Positions 17,513-26,584 are shown, counted from the first letter of the stretch. The stretch is 62,984 bases of DNA from an uncultured Acidobacteriaceae bacterium (GCA_903828675.1 CAIKND010000011.1:1-62984), one strand, 5' to 3'. Made by a program: numbers and translations. Notes: generated by a model not told the origin, from the letters alone.

Positions 17513-17710
17513 CTAGGTGATATTAGAGCTCAAGGCTGTACTGATGTTCACGAAAGCAGTGTTGATGCCACTGGCTAGCGACTGCATGCCGGCAGTGGCG
17601 CCGAAGGCTATCAAGGCTACAACAAGTGCGTATTCGACGAGATCCTGACCTTCCACACCTTTGGCTAGTTCCCTAAACTTCACAGACAATTTGATAAGAA
17701 GGCATTCCAT
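17513..17710 (-). CDS. Flp-type pilin 1
   Basis: 65 aa. The prepilin processing site is in GVEGQDLVEYALVVALIAFG: cleavage after Gly leaves Glu at +5 and Tyr at +6, the Flp hallmark, followed by the hydrophobic assembly helix. GGAG lies 9 bases before the ATG. It is paralogous to the next gene (QSLASGINTAFVNISTALSS against KSLATGINTAFTNISTALST). No sigma-54 promoter was found directly upstream. It may be read through from flp2 or have its own promoter. Confidence 0.92.
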   Translation of the reverse strand: MECLLIKLSVKFRELAKGVEGQDLVEYALVVALIAFGATAGMQSLASGINTAFVNISTALSSNIT

Positions 17711-17972
17711 TGAGTTCTCTCCGTGCTACTTGCCGGTCCAGTATTCGGATCAGATGTCGGAGCTTCCTGCTGCTTCTGAGCTCGTCAGGCTCGCAACCCT
17801 TCAATGAGTCTTTAAAATCCAGGCTGCAAAAAGCTATTTGGTTGTGATTTGAAAGAGATCTGACCTCTTGCGGCGAGAGAAAGTAGTAGCGCCAACCATG
17901 GCGTACTTTTTCTCTCCCGCAAAAGAGCTGAGGTGCTGGGCTTTTTGGTTCTTGGCCTTGTTTGGCCGGAAA

Positions 17973-18170
17973 CTACGTGATGTTGGTGCTAAGTGCTGTG
18001 CTGATGTTGGTAAACGCGGTGTTGATGCCGGTGGCAAGAGACTTCATGCCGGCGGTGGCGCCAAAAGCGATCAGAGCGACGACCAAGGCATACTCAACCA
18101 GATCCTGACCCTCTTCGCGGCTCGCCAGATCTTGGAACTTCACATAAAGCTTGATAAGCAGATCGTTCAT
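17973..18170 (-). CDS. Flp-type pilin 2
   Basis: 65 aa, the same architecture as its neighbour: a short basic leader (MNDLLIKLYVKFQDLASREE), then G-QDLVEYALVVALIAFG with the prepilin cleavage site and assembly helix. The ATG at 18170 is chosen because GGAG lies 9 bases before it; the longer frame to 18221 would overlap the promoter region. A consensus sigma-54 promoter lies 54 bases upstream, so this is probably the main structural pilin. Confidence 0.93.
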   Translation of the reverse strand: MNDLLIKLYVKFQDLASREEGQDLVEYALVVALIAFGATAGMKSLATGINTAFTNISTALSTNIT

Positions 18171-18223
18171 TGTGTTTTCTCCGTACTTCGATTTCCCAGC
18201 CTCAGCCGGGGCACCCTCCATGT

Positions 18224-18239
18224 TGCAACTACCGTGCCA
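18224..18239 (-). promoter_or_regulatory. Consensus sigma-54 promoter of flp2
   Basis: The minus strand reads TGGCACGGTAGTTGCA, a full match to the -24/-12 consensus TGGCACG-N4-TTGCW. The expected transcript start is near 18213, giving a leader of about 43 bases with GGAG correctly placed before the flp2 ATG. Confidence 0.88.
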
Positions 18240-18312
18240 CTCCGGGAGAAATATTTCCTTCCTTTAGAATCAACAACTTGTAAATTTCAATTGAAATGCA
18301 TCGCGGATGGTA

Positions 18313-18332
18313 CTGTAAACGGCTGTTTACAG
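18313..18332. promoter_or_regulatory. Enhancer-like palindrome upstream of flp2
   Basis: CTGTAAACGGCTGTTTACAG has perfect 8-base arms around GGCT. It is centred 91 bp upstream of the centre of the flp2 sigma-54 promoter, a normal distance for an activator site. A related element lies 77 bp upstream of the cpaA promoter. The probable binder is the sigma-54 activator encoded at 34220-35641. Confidence 0.65.
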
Positions 18333-18361
18333 GCGGCGCCGAATTCACCGGCCTCGTATAC

Positions 18362-19645
18362 ATGACCCGTAAGTTTGTTACCGCGAAGCCCGCCAGCGAT
18401 TACCGAAAACTGGGAGAAGAACCAGATCCCCTGGCAGAAAGTAAAATAGCCTCCATGGCAAGCAGTACGGATTCTCCCGCAGCCCAGCAGGAACGCGATT
18501 TCGCGGCACTATCCATCGCTGCTGCCGGCGGATTGGCGATCGCTCTCACGGCTTTGTTTCTTTGCGTTGTGCCGCTTGCCGGCAACATAGCCGGCGCCCA
18601 CGATTTTGTTGTCTATTGGGCCACCGGGCAGCAACTTGTCCACCACGCCAATCCATACGATGCCGATGCCATGATGCGGATTGAGCGCTCCTCGGGGCTT
18701 GCACCGGGATACGGCGTTCTCTTCATGCGCAATCCTCCCTGGGCTCTGTCGCTTGCATTCCCGCTTGGACTCATGAGCCTCCGGACTGGAGCGCTTCTGT
18801 GGTCCCTGGCCCTGGTCGCCTGCCTGGCGGCTTCGGTGCGGGCGCTGTGGCTTCTGAACGGCCGCCCCGGAAACCGCCTCCACTGGATCGCACTTTCTTT
18901 TGCACCGGCCCTGATTTGCCTATTCGTCGGACAAACCTCGCTCTTTGCGCTCTTCGGGTTGGTTCTGTTTCTGCGCCTGCATCGCCCGCACCCATTCATG
19001 GCCGGACTGTCTCTCTGGCTCTGTGCGCTCAAGCCTCACCTGTTTCTTCCATTCGGGGTGGTTCTGCTAACCTGGGTCGTCGTTTCCCGCAGCTACAAGG
19101 TCTTGGCGGGCGCGACCATCGCTTTGTCCTCAAGCTGCGCGGCTGCCTTTTACATCGCCCCATCGGCATGGATTGATTACTCCCGGATGATGCGCGCACC
19201 GGGAATCGAAGGTGAGTTCATTCCCTGCCTGAGCGTCGCCCTCCGCCTCTGGATTCGCCCAAACACGCCGTGGCTCCAATTCTTACCGGTAGCCATCGCC
19301 TGCGCCTGGGCATTGGCGTATTACTGGCCGCGGCGTCAAGCGTGGGACTGGTTGAAAGACGGAACTCCGCTCATGCTGGTTTCCATCTTCGCGGCGCCCT
19401 ATTGCTGGCTGTACGATCAGGCGCTGGTGATCCCCGCCCTGTTGTATGGGGCATATCGCACCCGCTCCCGCACACTGCTGGCCGCTCTTGCCGTTACGAG
19501 TATTGTCATTGACGCTGGCTTGGTCTGTGGAGTCCGGATCACATCCGCCCTCTTTCTCTGGACCGCGCCCGCATGGCTTGCGTGGTATCTCCTGGCGCAA
19601 GTTTCTGCCGCACAACCGAGTGCCAGCCAGCCACCGGAGCAGTAA
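18362..19645 (+). CDS. GT87 (DUF2029) family membrane protein
   Basis: About 428 aa, with 9-10 membrane helices after a soluble N-terminal tail of about 60 residues. The first loop has HDFVVYWATGQQLVHHANPYD, the acidic/aromatic loop typical of GT87 polyprenyl-phosphate mannosyltransferase-like proteins (shown as HDFVVYWATG and HANPYDAD). ALKPHLFLPFG is also family-typical. The start is uncertain: 18362 or 18455. The longest frame begins at 18296 but would run through the palindrome. It is divergent from flp2 and convergent with the DUF192 gene. Confidence 0.75.
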   Translation: MTRKFVTAKPASDYRKLGEEPDPLAESKIASMASSTDSPAAQQERDFAALSIAAAGGLAIALTALFLCVVPLAGNIAGAHDFVVYWATGQQLVHHANPYDADAMMRIERSSGLAPGYGVLFMRNPPWALSLAFPLGLMSLRTGALLWSLALVACLAASVRALWLLNGRPGNRLHWIALSFAPALICLFVGQTSLFALFGLVLFLRLHRPHPFMAGLSLWLCALKPHLFLPFGVVLLTWVVVSRSYKVLAGATIALSSSCAAAFYIAPSAWIDYSRMMRAPGIEGEFIPCLSVALRLWIRPNTPWLQFLPVAIACAWALAYYWPRRQAWDWLKDGTPLMLVSIFAAPYCWLYDQALVIPALLYGAYRTRSRTLLAALAVTSIVIDAGLVCGVRITSALFLWTAPAWLAWYLLAQVSAAQPSASQPPEQ

Positions 19646-19649
19646 AGCC

Positions 19650-20087
19650 CTACGCGTCGACGTTGTCTAGAGAAGCCGGAGAGAATTCCAGTATGTCTCC
19701 ACGCTCTGTCTGGGTATTGCGTATTGTGCCCGGAGGAAGTTCCAGCACTGAGTGCGCGGAAAGGCACATCGACAACCGCCACGGTCCCACATCGCTTCTT
19801 ACCTTCCTGACCCGCTTCTGCCGGTCCAGGTAGACGAGGTCGAGGTCAAATCGCATGAAGAAGGTGTGCACGGACTCGCAAGGAACGATCCACAGGCCTT
19901 CGCCAACGGCGAGACTTCGGCGCCCCAGCAGGCCCTTGTTGCGTTTCGGCCCGCTATCTGCGACTTCCAGACGGGTCGCAAGCACGGTACTGCGCGTGAG
20001 GTTCGTGACTTGAAGCCGGACATCGGGCGTGCCCTGATTGCGGCTCGCAGGCCTACCCCATTGCCGCACCCAGTTAATTGGATTCAT
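19650..20087 (-). CDS. DUF192 family protein
   Basis: 145 aa. The DUF192 core runs from RNKGLLGRRSLAVGEGLWIV through HTFFMRFDLDLVYLDRQ to LELPPGTI (about 45-130). The family function is not established. It is the last gene of the cpaB-cpaC block (40 bases after cpaC). A second DUF192 domain, fused to PilZ, occurs in the tad block, so the association with this pilus locus is probably not accidental. No signal peptide is seen. Confidence 0.85.
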   Translation of the reverse strand: MNPINWVRQWGRPASRNQGTPDVRLQVTNLTRSTVLATRLEVADSGPKRNKGLLGRRSLAVGEGLWIVPCESVHTFFMRFDLDLVYLDRQKRVRKVRSDVGPWRLSMCLSAHSVLELPPGTIRNTQTERGDILEFSPASLDNVDA

Positions 20088-20127
20088 CGGCCGCCTCAGA
20101 TCTCATGCCCGGCAACTGCGGTGCGCC

Positions 20128-21684
20128 TTATTGGGGTGCCGGTGTGCCGCCGGAGCTTGTCGAGCCTGACGACGAAGTACCAAATCCTCCCGTGGCATCC
20201 TCGATTACCAGAGGTATCCCCGGCTTCATGCTATCAATCAGTTTCTCAACCGGAAGAACCGCTGGCGAAATAGCCGGCGTGTTCTCGGCCGTCTTGGCGT
20301 CTGGGTTATTCATGGGCGTTGCGGAGTTGGCCGGCAGGAACTTGGTCGGATAACTCAGTTCCGGCCAGGGCGCGCCTGCCTGCATCGGAGCAACAATCTC
20401 AGGCGTCACTATCACGATCAGCTCTGTGTTGGTCCTGTTCCTCGACATCGACTGAAAGAACTTTCCGAGAATCGGTATATCTCCGAGAAAGGGGATCCTC
20501 TGGAGCGTCTCTGTCTCGCGGTTGTCCAGTAAGCCACCGATCACGAAACTTTGATGGTCGGCCAACTCGACCTCGGTCTTCACCTTACGCGTGGTAATTG
20601 CAGGTATTTCAAAGCCGGATATCTGGATGGCATTGGTGAAGTCCAGAGAGCTGACTTCGGGGGCCACCTGCAGGCGGATAGTTCCCCGGGGAGTGATAGT
20701 GGGGATAAAGTTCAGGCGAACACCATACTCCTTGAACATGATTGTGATGGCGACTCCGCCACCCGTAGTACCCTGGGCGACAGGAAAGGGGTATTCTCCA
20801 CCCGCCAGAAAGCTGGCCTGCTTGCCGTTCGCCGCCAATACGTTGGGCTCGGCGAGCACTTCTACCACGCCGCTTGTCTGCAATGCCTGGATGGTGGCAC
20901 CAAGGTTGAGACCAGGAAAGAAGGCAAACAGATTCAGCTCGTTTGACACGCTTGCCGTGGCGCCCGACGACCCGCTAGTGCCGGCGGTGACCGACGGAGG
21001 TGAGAACTGCCCTGTTGACAGGGCCCCCAGCGTATTTCCCAGCCCGGTGCTGAAAATGTTGATTCCAAGTTGTTTGCTCTTGTTGCGGTCCACACTGGCA
21101 AAGCGCACCTTGAGAAGAATCTGCGGGTCGGCTTTCGGCACTTCGACGTTCAGCAGGTTCACCACTTTGCCGGCGGTGGAGGCGATCTGGACCGCACGCC
21201 CAGAGCTGGTCAAGTCCTTCACTGTGCCGCGCAAATAGATGACGTTGTTCTCAGAACTCAACTTGAGGGTTTGTCCGGGGAGCTCGGTTCTCAACTCACG
21301 GCGAACCGCGTCGAGGCTGTTATCCAATCCGCTTGCAGCTGCCCGCACCGTCACGTTGAAGAACTGCCTGCCGCCCTTGTTGTCCCAGATAATCAGGGTG
21401 GTTTGCCCGGCGGACTTGCCGTTCACCATGATCTCGGTAGGGCTGATTGCCGTGGCTTCCGCCACCTCGCCCAGGCCGATGGCAACCCGTGCTGCCGGCT
21501 GCGCGCAATCCACCAGCACGGTCTTACCCACTGCCACTGAGAGTTCATTAGCGGAATCCTGAACGGAGACATCGCCTGGTTGGGACGCCGGCAGAGACGC
21601 TTGAGCGTGCAACATCTGTCCGGCGCAAAGGAATAGCAAGAATGCACTGCAACATGCGATCTGTATGCCGGCCTTCGCTCTCAC
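20128..21684 (-). CDS. cpaC: Tad pilus secretin (CpaC/RcpA)
   Basis: 518 aa with a signal peptide (ending QMLHAQA), an N-terminal pilus/BON-type region (LSVAVGKTVLVDC; SPTEIMVNGKSAGQTTLIIW) and the secretin domain (about 280-440) with VEVLAEPNVLAANGKQASFL and the terminal FLGDIPILGKFF. It should form the outer-membrane channel for the Flp pilus. The C-terminal 70 residues are Pro/Ala/Ser-rich. Its start overlaps the cpaB stop by 4 bases. Confidence 0.92.
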   Translation of the reverse strand: MRAKAGIQIACCSAFLLFLCAGQMLHAQASLPASQPGDVSVQDSANELSVAVGKTVLVDCAQPAARVAIGLGEVAEATAISPTEIMVNGKSAGQTTLIIWDNKGGRQFFNVTVRAAASGLDNSLDAVRRELRTELPGQTLKLSSENNVIYLRGTVKDLTSSGRAVQIASTAGKVVNLLNVEVPKADPQILLKVRFASVDRNKSKQLGINIFSTGLGNTLGALSTGQFSPPSVTAGTSGSSGATASVSNELNLFAFFPGLNLGATIQALQTSGVVEVLAEPNVLAANGKQASFLAGGEYPFPVAQGTTGGGVAITIMFKEYGVRLNFIPTITPRGTIRLQVAPEVSSLDFTNAIQISGFEIPAITTRKVKTEVELADHQSFVIGGLLDNRETETLQRIPFLGDIPILGKFFQSMSRNRTNTELIVIVTPEIVAPMQAGAPWPELSYPTKFLPANSATPMNNPDAKTAENTPAISPAVLPVEKLIDSMKPGIPLVIEDATGGFGTSSSGSTSSGGTPAPQ

Positions 21685-22535
21685 TGCTTCGCCTCGGGTG
21701 AGCTGAATTTTTGTTCGCTCCGTTTTGAACCGTTAAAGACCTCGATCGAATATGCCTTGGGCGCTGCCTTGCGGGCACCGCCTGCCAGGGGCCTGGTTTG
21801 AACCGCCGCACCCTGCCGATCCGCGAAGATACTGCCCATTGCCGCGCTCGGCACCGGCGCGATCTTGGTATCCAACGGGTTGCGCAGAATCAGCTGAATC
21901 TTGAGTTGGTTGGCCACCATGCTCAGAACCTCCGCCTGTTCAGGCGTGACCAGAAGGTTCACAACCTGCACCTGCTGCGGCTTCCCTTCAGCATCTTTTT
22001 GAATATCAGTGCCTGCCGAAAGAACTTGAATGTTCTGAAGAATCGTCTTTGTGACGGTCCCTTCAGTCGGCGACGGGGTACCGGGAGGGAGACCCGATCC
22101 GAGTACGTCCACCCGCATGCCTGGAGTCACAAAACCCGCCACGCCGACTACTTCATCCACCTTGACCGCGCATGCCCTCATGCCCTGCGGTATCGTTGCC
22201 GCCATTCCGCCGCCGGAACCGGGGGCGGCCAAGCGACTTTCCAGAACTGGCTCGCCTTCGTAGATCTCCGAAATCACGCCCCGGCCAATCGCATTTTCAG
22301 GCTTGAACAGCGCACCCTTGGGCAGTTGCCCTGCAATCTCAATAGTTGTCAGATCAGAAGCGTTCAGAACCGCTCCGAGTTTGACATCCCTGACCGCCGC
22401 AACTACCCGCGCAGTCGCCACGGGTCGCCCCGCAATCATGCGGTTGCCCACCAGGCGATAAACCATCAGGGCGCATGCGCCGGCTATCACGAATGCGATA
22501 AGCAGGATCGTCAGCAATCTTCGGTTCATTCCCAA
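21681..22535 (-). CDS. cpaB: Flp pilus assembly protein CpaB/RcpC
   Basis: 284 aa: one N-terminal membrane helix (LLTILLIAFVIAGACALMVY), a SAF-like domain (VVAAVRDVKLGAVLNASDLT), and the RcpC/CpaB domain with PQGMRACAVKVDEVVGVAGF and PGMRVDVLGS. It is a periplasmic component working with the CpaC secretin. It is first of the cpaB-cpaC-DUF192 block and coupled to cpaC by a 4-base overlap. Confidence 0.92.
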   Translation of the reverse strand: MGMNRRLLTILLIAFVIAGACALMVYRLVGNRMIAGRPVATARVVAAVRDVKLGAVLNASDLTTIEIAGQLPKGALFKPENAIGRGVISEIYEGEPVLESRLAAPGSGGGMAATIPQGMRACAVKVDEVVGVAGFVTPGMRVDVLGSGLPPGTPSPTEGTVTKTILQNIQVLSAGTDIQKDAEGKPQQVQVVNLLVTPEQAEVLSMVANQLKIQLILRNPLDTKIAPVPSAAMGSIFADRQGAAVQTRPLAGGARKAAPKAYSIEVFNGSKRSEQKFSSPEAKQ

Positions 22536-22583
22536 GCCTGTATGAACTGGCTATCCGGCCAGTTCTGCCTTTCTGTCCACTTC

Positions 22584-22599
22584 TGCAATCGACGCACCG
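22584..22599 (-). promoter_or_regulatory. Possible sigma-54 promoter of cpaB
   Basis: The minus strand reads CGGTGCGTCGATTGCA, with GG-N10-GC and a perfect TTGCA -12 box but a weak -24 box. The implied leader is about 38 bases, similar to the flp2 and cpaA cases. I found no clear copy of the GTTTAC palindrome upstream, so this is a weaker call. Confidence 0.4.
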
Positions 22600-22867
22600 G
22601 CAAAAATACCGGATCGAAAACCAATGCAGTCAAATGATGCCTTAGTGTATTCCCTCTATCTCCTCATTTTTCGTCTAAATGGCGACTTGAGTGAACCGGA
22701 GGTATCAAAAGAGCCATGAGCAAGACCAGGAAAGTAGGCGATTCTCAAAGAGGCTACAATTGGCTTTTGAATGAGCCAGCTGCGCCAGGGCAATCCGTGA
22801 GCGCCTGCAAGGCAAGGATATCCACCAGCAGCCACCAGACGCCGCGAGGGAGGGAGTTCATCTTTAC

Positions 22868-24301
22868 ATGAGGTCTTCCCGCACGATTACGCTCTTTACC
22901 GAGCGGCCGGATCTCAGTCAGAAGCCGACCTCTTTTGTGGCTTCGATCCTGATCCATGGCTTGGCTCTTGGTCTGCTCTCGTTTGGATTCTTTTACACGC
23001 CACAGTTGGACACCAAGGCCATTGCCGAGCGGTATAACGTGCGCCGCCTCGACTTGGATACACCCGAGCAGCAGATGAGGCGCACTGCCCGCCATGTGGA
23101 TTATCCAGGCCCGCTGTCTACCGCTCCAGCAACTCCATCGGGCGGCCAACCGGCGGCGCCGCCCGTTCTACGGATGATTACAAATGCGGAAAAGGGTCCC
23201 CAAACACTGGTGCAGCCCGATCTCCGCTCGCATCTCACTCTGGCCCAGGAGACCCCGGTCCCGACTGTGGTTATCTGGTCCCTGCAAAAAGCCCGGGTCA
23301 AGAACATCGTTGCGCCCCAGCCGGAGAAGCCCACGGCAGCTGATGTCAAACCGTCGCTTGATGCACCCAATGAAGAAGTAAACCTGGCCAACCTGAGCAT
23401 CTCGGCTTCAACGGTGCCAGCGCGAAAACTGCTCCTCCTGCCCAGTACCACTTCGCCCGTCAAAGTCCCAGGTCCTCAACGGGCGCAGTTGGCGCCGGTA
23501 ACTGTTTCGCAGTCTTTGGCGAAGCCTACTCCCGCGGCGGTCATGTCGCTCTCCGATCTGCGCATGTCCGAGGGAACAGTTATGCTGCCGCCTGTCAACG
23601 AGACCGCTTCCACCGCTGCGCCGGGGGAACCGACACCAGGAAAGGCGCATGATGCCTCCGCATCCGGAAAAGGGAACCCTGCTGCCAAGTCCGCTGGAAC
23701 GGGCACGGGAAATGGCGCAGGCAAGGTTGCGGACTCTCCGAATCCGGCGGGAACCTCAGGCAGACCAGACTCGGCGAAACTCGCAAACTCCCAGGAGAGT
23801 GAATCCTCTTCCGGCACAGGCACGCTGCCTTCGTCCAGCCAGATTCGGCTGCCCAAAGACGGCCAGTTCGGCGCTGTGGTTGTGGGCGCATCGCTTGAAG
23901 AGCAGTTCCCCGAAGTGGCCGGAGTTTGGAGCGGAAGGCTGGCCTATACGGTCTATCTGCACGTTGGACTGGCAAAAAGTTGGGTTCTTCAGTACTCGCT
24001 TCCTCGCTCCGACGAAGCCGCTGCTGCCGGCAACATAACGCGCCTTCAGGCTCCCTGGCCATATAACATCGTGCGCCCTAATTTTGCTCCCGACGCCATT
24101 GATGCCGATGCACTCATGGTCCACGGTTTCATCAATCAGACTGGCCGTTTCGAGATCCTCAACGTCGTCTTCCCGCCAGAATTCGCACAGGCTCAGTTTG
24201 CGCTCCAAGCTCTTTCACAGTGGCAATTCAGGCCGGCGACGCAGAATGGACAAGCTGTGCGTGTCGAAGTTCTGCTCATCATTCCCGAGGAGATTAAATA
24301 G
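22868..24301 (+). CDS. TonB-like protein with Pro/Ala-rich periplasmic linker
   Basis: 477 aa. One N-terminal membrane helix (about 23-42, SFVASILIHGLALGLLSFGF) is followed by 300 residues rich in Pro, Ala, Ser and Gly. The C-terminal domain ends with ALQALSQWQFRPATQNGQAV and RVEVLLIIPEE, the TonB C-terminal pattern. By family it would link the inner membrane to an outer-membrane partner. It is opposite in strand to the pilus genes around it and lies between cpaB and tadG. No ExbB/ExbD genes are nearby, so its energy coupling and partner are unknown. Confidence 0.6.
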   Translation: MRSSRTITLFTERPDLSQKPTSFVASILIHGLALGLLSFGFFYTPQLDTKAIAERYNVRRLDLDTPEQQMRRTARHVDYPGPLSTAPATPSGGQPAAPPVLRMITNAEKGPQTLVQPDLRSHLTLAQETPVPTVVIWSLQKARVKNIVAPQPEKPTAADVKPSLDAPNEEVNLANLSISASTVPARKLLLLPSTTSPVKVPGPQRAQLAPVTVSQSLAKPTPAAVMSLSDLRMSEGTVMLPPVNETASTAAPGEPTPGKAHDASASGKGNPAAKSAGTGTGNGAGKVADSPNPAGTSGRPDSAKLANSQESESSSGTGTLPSSSQIRLPKDGQFGAVVVGASLEEQFPEVAGVWSGRLAYTVYLHVGLAKSWVLQYSLPRSDEAAAAGNITRLQAPWPYNIVRPNFAPDAIDADALMVHGFINQTGRFEILNVVFPPEFAQAQFALQALSQWQFRPATQNGQAVRVEVLLIIPEEIK

Positions 24302-24313
24302 ATTAGACCGCTT

Positions 24314-24344
24314 CCCGGCGGGTCGGATGAGCGAAACCGCCGGG
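24314..24344 (+). terminator. Terminator between convergent genes
   Basis: CCCGGCGG (24314-24321) pairs with CCGCCGGG (24337-24344) and is followed by ATTATATTTT on the plus strand. It fits an intrinsic terminator for the TonB-like gene and may also stop tadG-side transcription. Confidence 0.7.
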
Positions 24345-24376
24345 ATTATATTTTCATTCCCTGTTTTCGTTTGCGC

Positions 24377-25906
24377 CTAAACCGTTCCGTTGGGTATCAA
24401 CCGCGGAACAGTCAGGCCACTTATGATTGCCTGGAATATTTGAGTCAGCTTCGTGATATTTGCATTGGTCGGAACGGTAGCCTTGCAGCCATTCGCGTTG
24501 TCCGAATAGAAATTTATTGGAGAGGAAGCCATTGCCGCCAGCGCCTGGCAGGGACTATTGCCCTTGGACCAGTTTCCACCGCCTCCGGTAAACGTCCCAC
24601 TATAGCTCGAATCCGTCGAGCATCCAGAAGTCGGAGAGCCGTAACCGATCGTGAAGACCTTGGTCCCAGGCAAACTGTTTCCATTCGGACTTTTTGCGGC
24701 GGCTTGCGCAGCTTCGACTGCCTGCCCGCACTCGCCCACTGCGGATGGGTAGGTATAGCTGGTGGGGTTATTAATCGCGATTCCATTCAAGCTGTTCGTT
24801 GCCGATGGCTGCAGTTGACTGGTGGTGGTGACGACCCGGCTTGCACCGGACCCACTTAAGGTAACCGAAGCGGTTGCGTCGCCGTCGGTGAGGATGATCA
24901 TCGCATTCTGTGAACCCGGATTTGAATGCTGCTGGGCAACCAGCGCCGCTTGTGCTGCGTAAATTACCTGCGCATAATAGGTTCCCGCACCGCCCGGGGC
25001 CTGGATACCCGAACAACTACCCGCTCCGGCAGCAACCACGATATTCGAACCCGTGTTCAATCCAGCAGTGTCATTAACGCGGAAATCGTTTGAAAACGGA
25101 ATGACCTGGTAAGTCCATGCCGAATCGAGAGTGGGAACCTTATAGTACTCATGCGTTGGGTTGCTGGTGGGGCAAACATAGTCTTTTGAGGCCGTCGTCG
25201 TCAGTATCGGGGGAAATACGTACAAGCTGACGCTATCGACAGGAGAAGCACTTGAATTACAGGTCACGCCCAAGGCACAGGGATCCAGATTGCTAAGGAG
25301 CGCCTGAACGCCCTTCAGCGCGCAAGTGATTCGTGTACCCGAGCACTGGCCTGTACTATCCGTGGACGCCATCGAAGCAGTTGTGTCCAGGATGATCGCA
25401 ATGTTCCATGGAGTGTTTGAACCTCCCCTCATAGCTGCAGTTGAGGTTGCAGTAATCTTGAAGGTGGAGAAACCGAACATCTTTCCGAACCACAACGGGA
25501 CATCGGCCGTCTGCGTCACACTCAGGGCGTTATACCCTCCGGCAGCGCCAGTAGAGGTGGTACAGGCCACACTGAACTTTGTCGACACTGCGGTCAGGCA
25601 TTGGAAGCTCGTTGCTATCTTGACATTTTGCAGCCTCGGACTGACGTTATACCCTCCCGTCGCGGCGCTGTACGCAGTCACATTTTTCGCTGCCAAGGTC
25701 GTGTCGGGCATGGCCGCTGCTCCCGCCAAGGTGGCAGCATTTGTGGATGCTAAAAGTTCCTGTCTGGCGTTGTAGCCATGACCGAGCTCAATCGAGAGTC
25801 CGCCAATGCCCAGAAACGCGAACATACCGAGAATCACCACGGGCAGCGTCTGGCCAAGCTCATCTTCGAATACTCTTCTTGCGAAAGAAACGATTTGCAG
25901 TTTCAT
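24377..25906 (-). CDS. TadG-like pilus protein with vWA domain
   Basis: 509 aa. The N-terminal TadG-like anchor (TLPVVILGMFAFLGIGGLSI, about 20-40) is followed by the pilus-associated segment GYNARQELLASTNAATLAGA. A von Willebrand A domain begins at about 165 with IAIILDTTASM (a MIDAS variant, D-x-T-x-S) and includes AMIILTDGDA. The ATG at 25906 is chosen over the frame start at 26062, which overlaps tadE; GGGGGA lies 10 bases upstream. It is the last gene of the tad block, 17 bases after tadE. Confidence 0.85.
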   Translation of the reverse strand: MKLQIVSFARRVFEDELGQTLPVVILGMFAFLGIGGLSIELGHGYNARQELLASTNAATLAGAAAMPDTTLAAKNVTAYSAATGGYNVSPRLQNVKIATSFQCLTAVSTKFSVACTTSTGAAGGYNALSVTQTADVPLWFGKMFGFSTFKITATSTAAMRGGSNTPWNIAIILDTTASMASTDSTGQCSGTRITCALKGVQALLSNLDPCALGVTCNSSASPVDSVSLYVFPPILTTTASKDYVCPTSNPTHEYYKVPTLDSAWTYQVIPFSNDFRVNDTAGLNTGSNIVVAAGAGSCSGIQAPGGAGTYYAQVIYAAQAALVAQQHSNPGSQNAMIILTDGDATASVTLSGSGASRVVTTTSQLQPSATNSLNGIAINNPTSYTYPSAVGECGQAVEAAQAAAKSPNGNSLPGTKVFTIGYGSPTSGCSTDSSYSGTFTGGGGNWSKGNSPCQALAAMASSPINFYSDNANGCKATVPTNANITKLTQIFQAIISGLTVPRLIPNGTV

Positions 25907-25923
25907 TGGGATATTCCCCCTCT

Positions 25924-26490
25924 TCAATCGGCTAATACCGTTTGTGTCGATAACAGGTTGCCCGACAGGCTCATCCCAACCGCTGGGAGCCAGGTGTATT
26001 GATAACTTACCGACAATGTTACGGGCTCGTTCTGTCCCATATTCGCCCCCCCCGTAGTACATGTGAACGTTGATCCAGCTGTTGGACCGAACTTATGTGC
26101 AGTGCCGGTTGCGTCCGTAACAGTCAGCGTGTATGTGAATTTCGACGCCGTCCAGTTCGGCAACCCCGTGGTAACTGCCGTTACGACCGTAGCACACGGA
26201 TCATTTATCAACCCGCGGCCGGCTCCAAGCTGCTGTGCGGCAGTAATCGTCGAATTGCCAAGCTGCTGGTAGCTGTACAAGGCCATTACCAAAGAAAACA
26301 TACCGGTCATAATCAGCAGCAGCAGCGGAAGCACCAGGGCCGTCTCAATAAGCGCCCCTCCCTCGCTGCCCGAACGAAGCTGAACACGAATAAATCGGAT
26401 ACCGGCATTCGCCTTCCCTGCCCCCTCAACGCAATTCAGGTCGGGCGACGGCAAATTCGCTCGCTGGTCCGCGCTCCTCGTGATCTTCAT
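25924..26490 (-). CDS. TadE-like minor pseudopilin
   Basis: 188 aa. A 40-residue leader precedes SEGGALIETALVLPLLLLIM, the TadE processing/assembly motif (Gly, then Glu at about +5, then a hydrophobic helix). The mature part is Thr/Ser-rich. It should be cleaved by the CpaA peptidase. The ATG follows GGGAGG by 8 bases. It is adjacent to the tadG-like gene. Confidence 0.85.
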   Translation of the reverse strand: MKITRSADQRANLPSPDLNCVEGAGKANAGIRFIRVQLRSGSEGGALIETALVLPLLLLIMTGMFSLVMALYSYQQLGNSTITAAQQLGAGRGLINDPCATVVTAVTTGLPNWTASKFTYTLTVTDATGTAHKFGPTAGSTFTCTTGGANMGQNEPVTLSVSYQYTWLPAVGMSLSGNLLSTQTVLAD

Positions 26491-26584
26491 AGTCTTGCCT
26501 CCCGGCGTCGTTGGCCGCTCAATCCCAGGTCAACCTTGCCGTCCAGCACGCCTGCGAACTCGCAGTTTATACTCCGTGTGCCTT

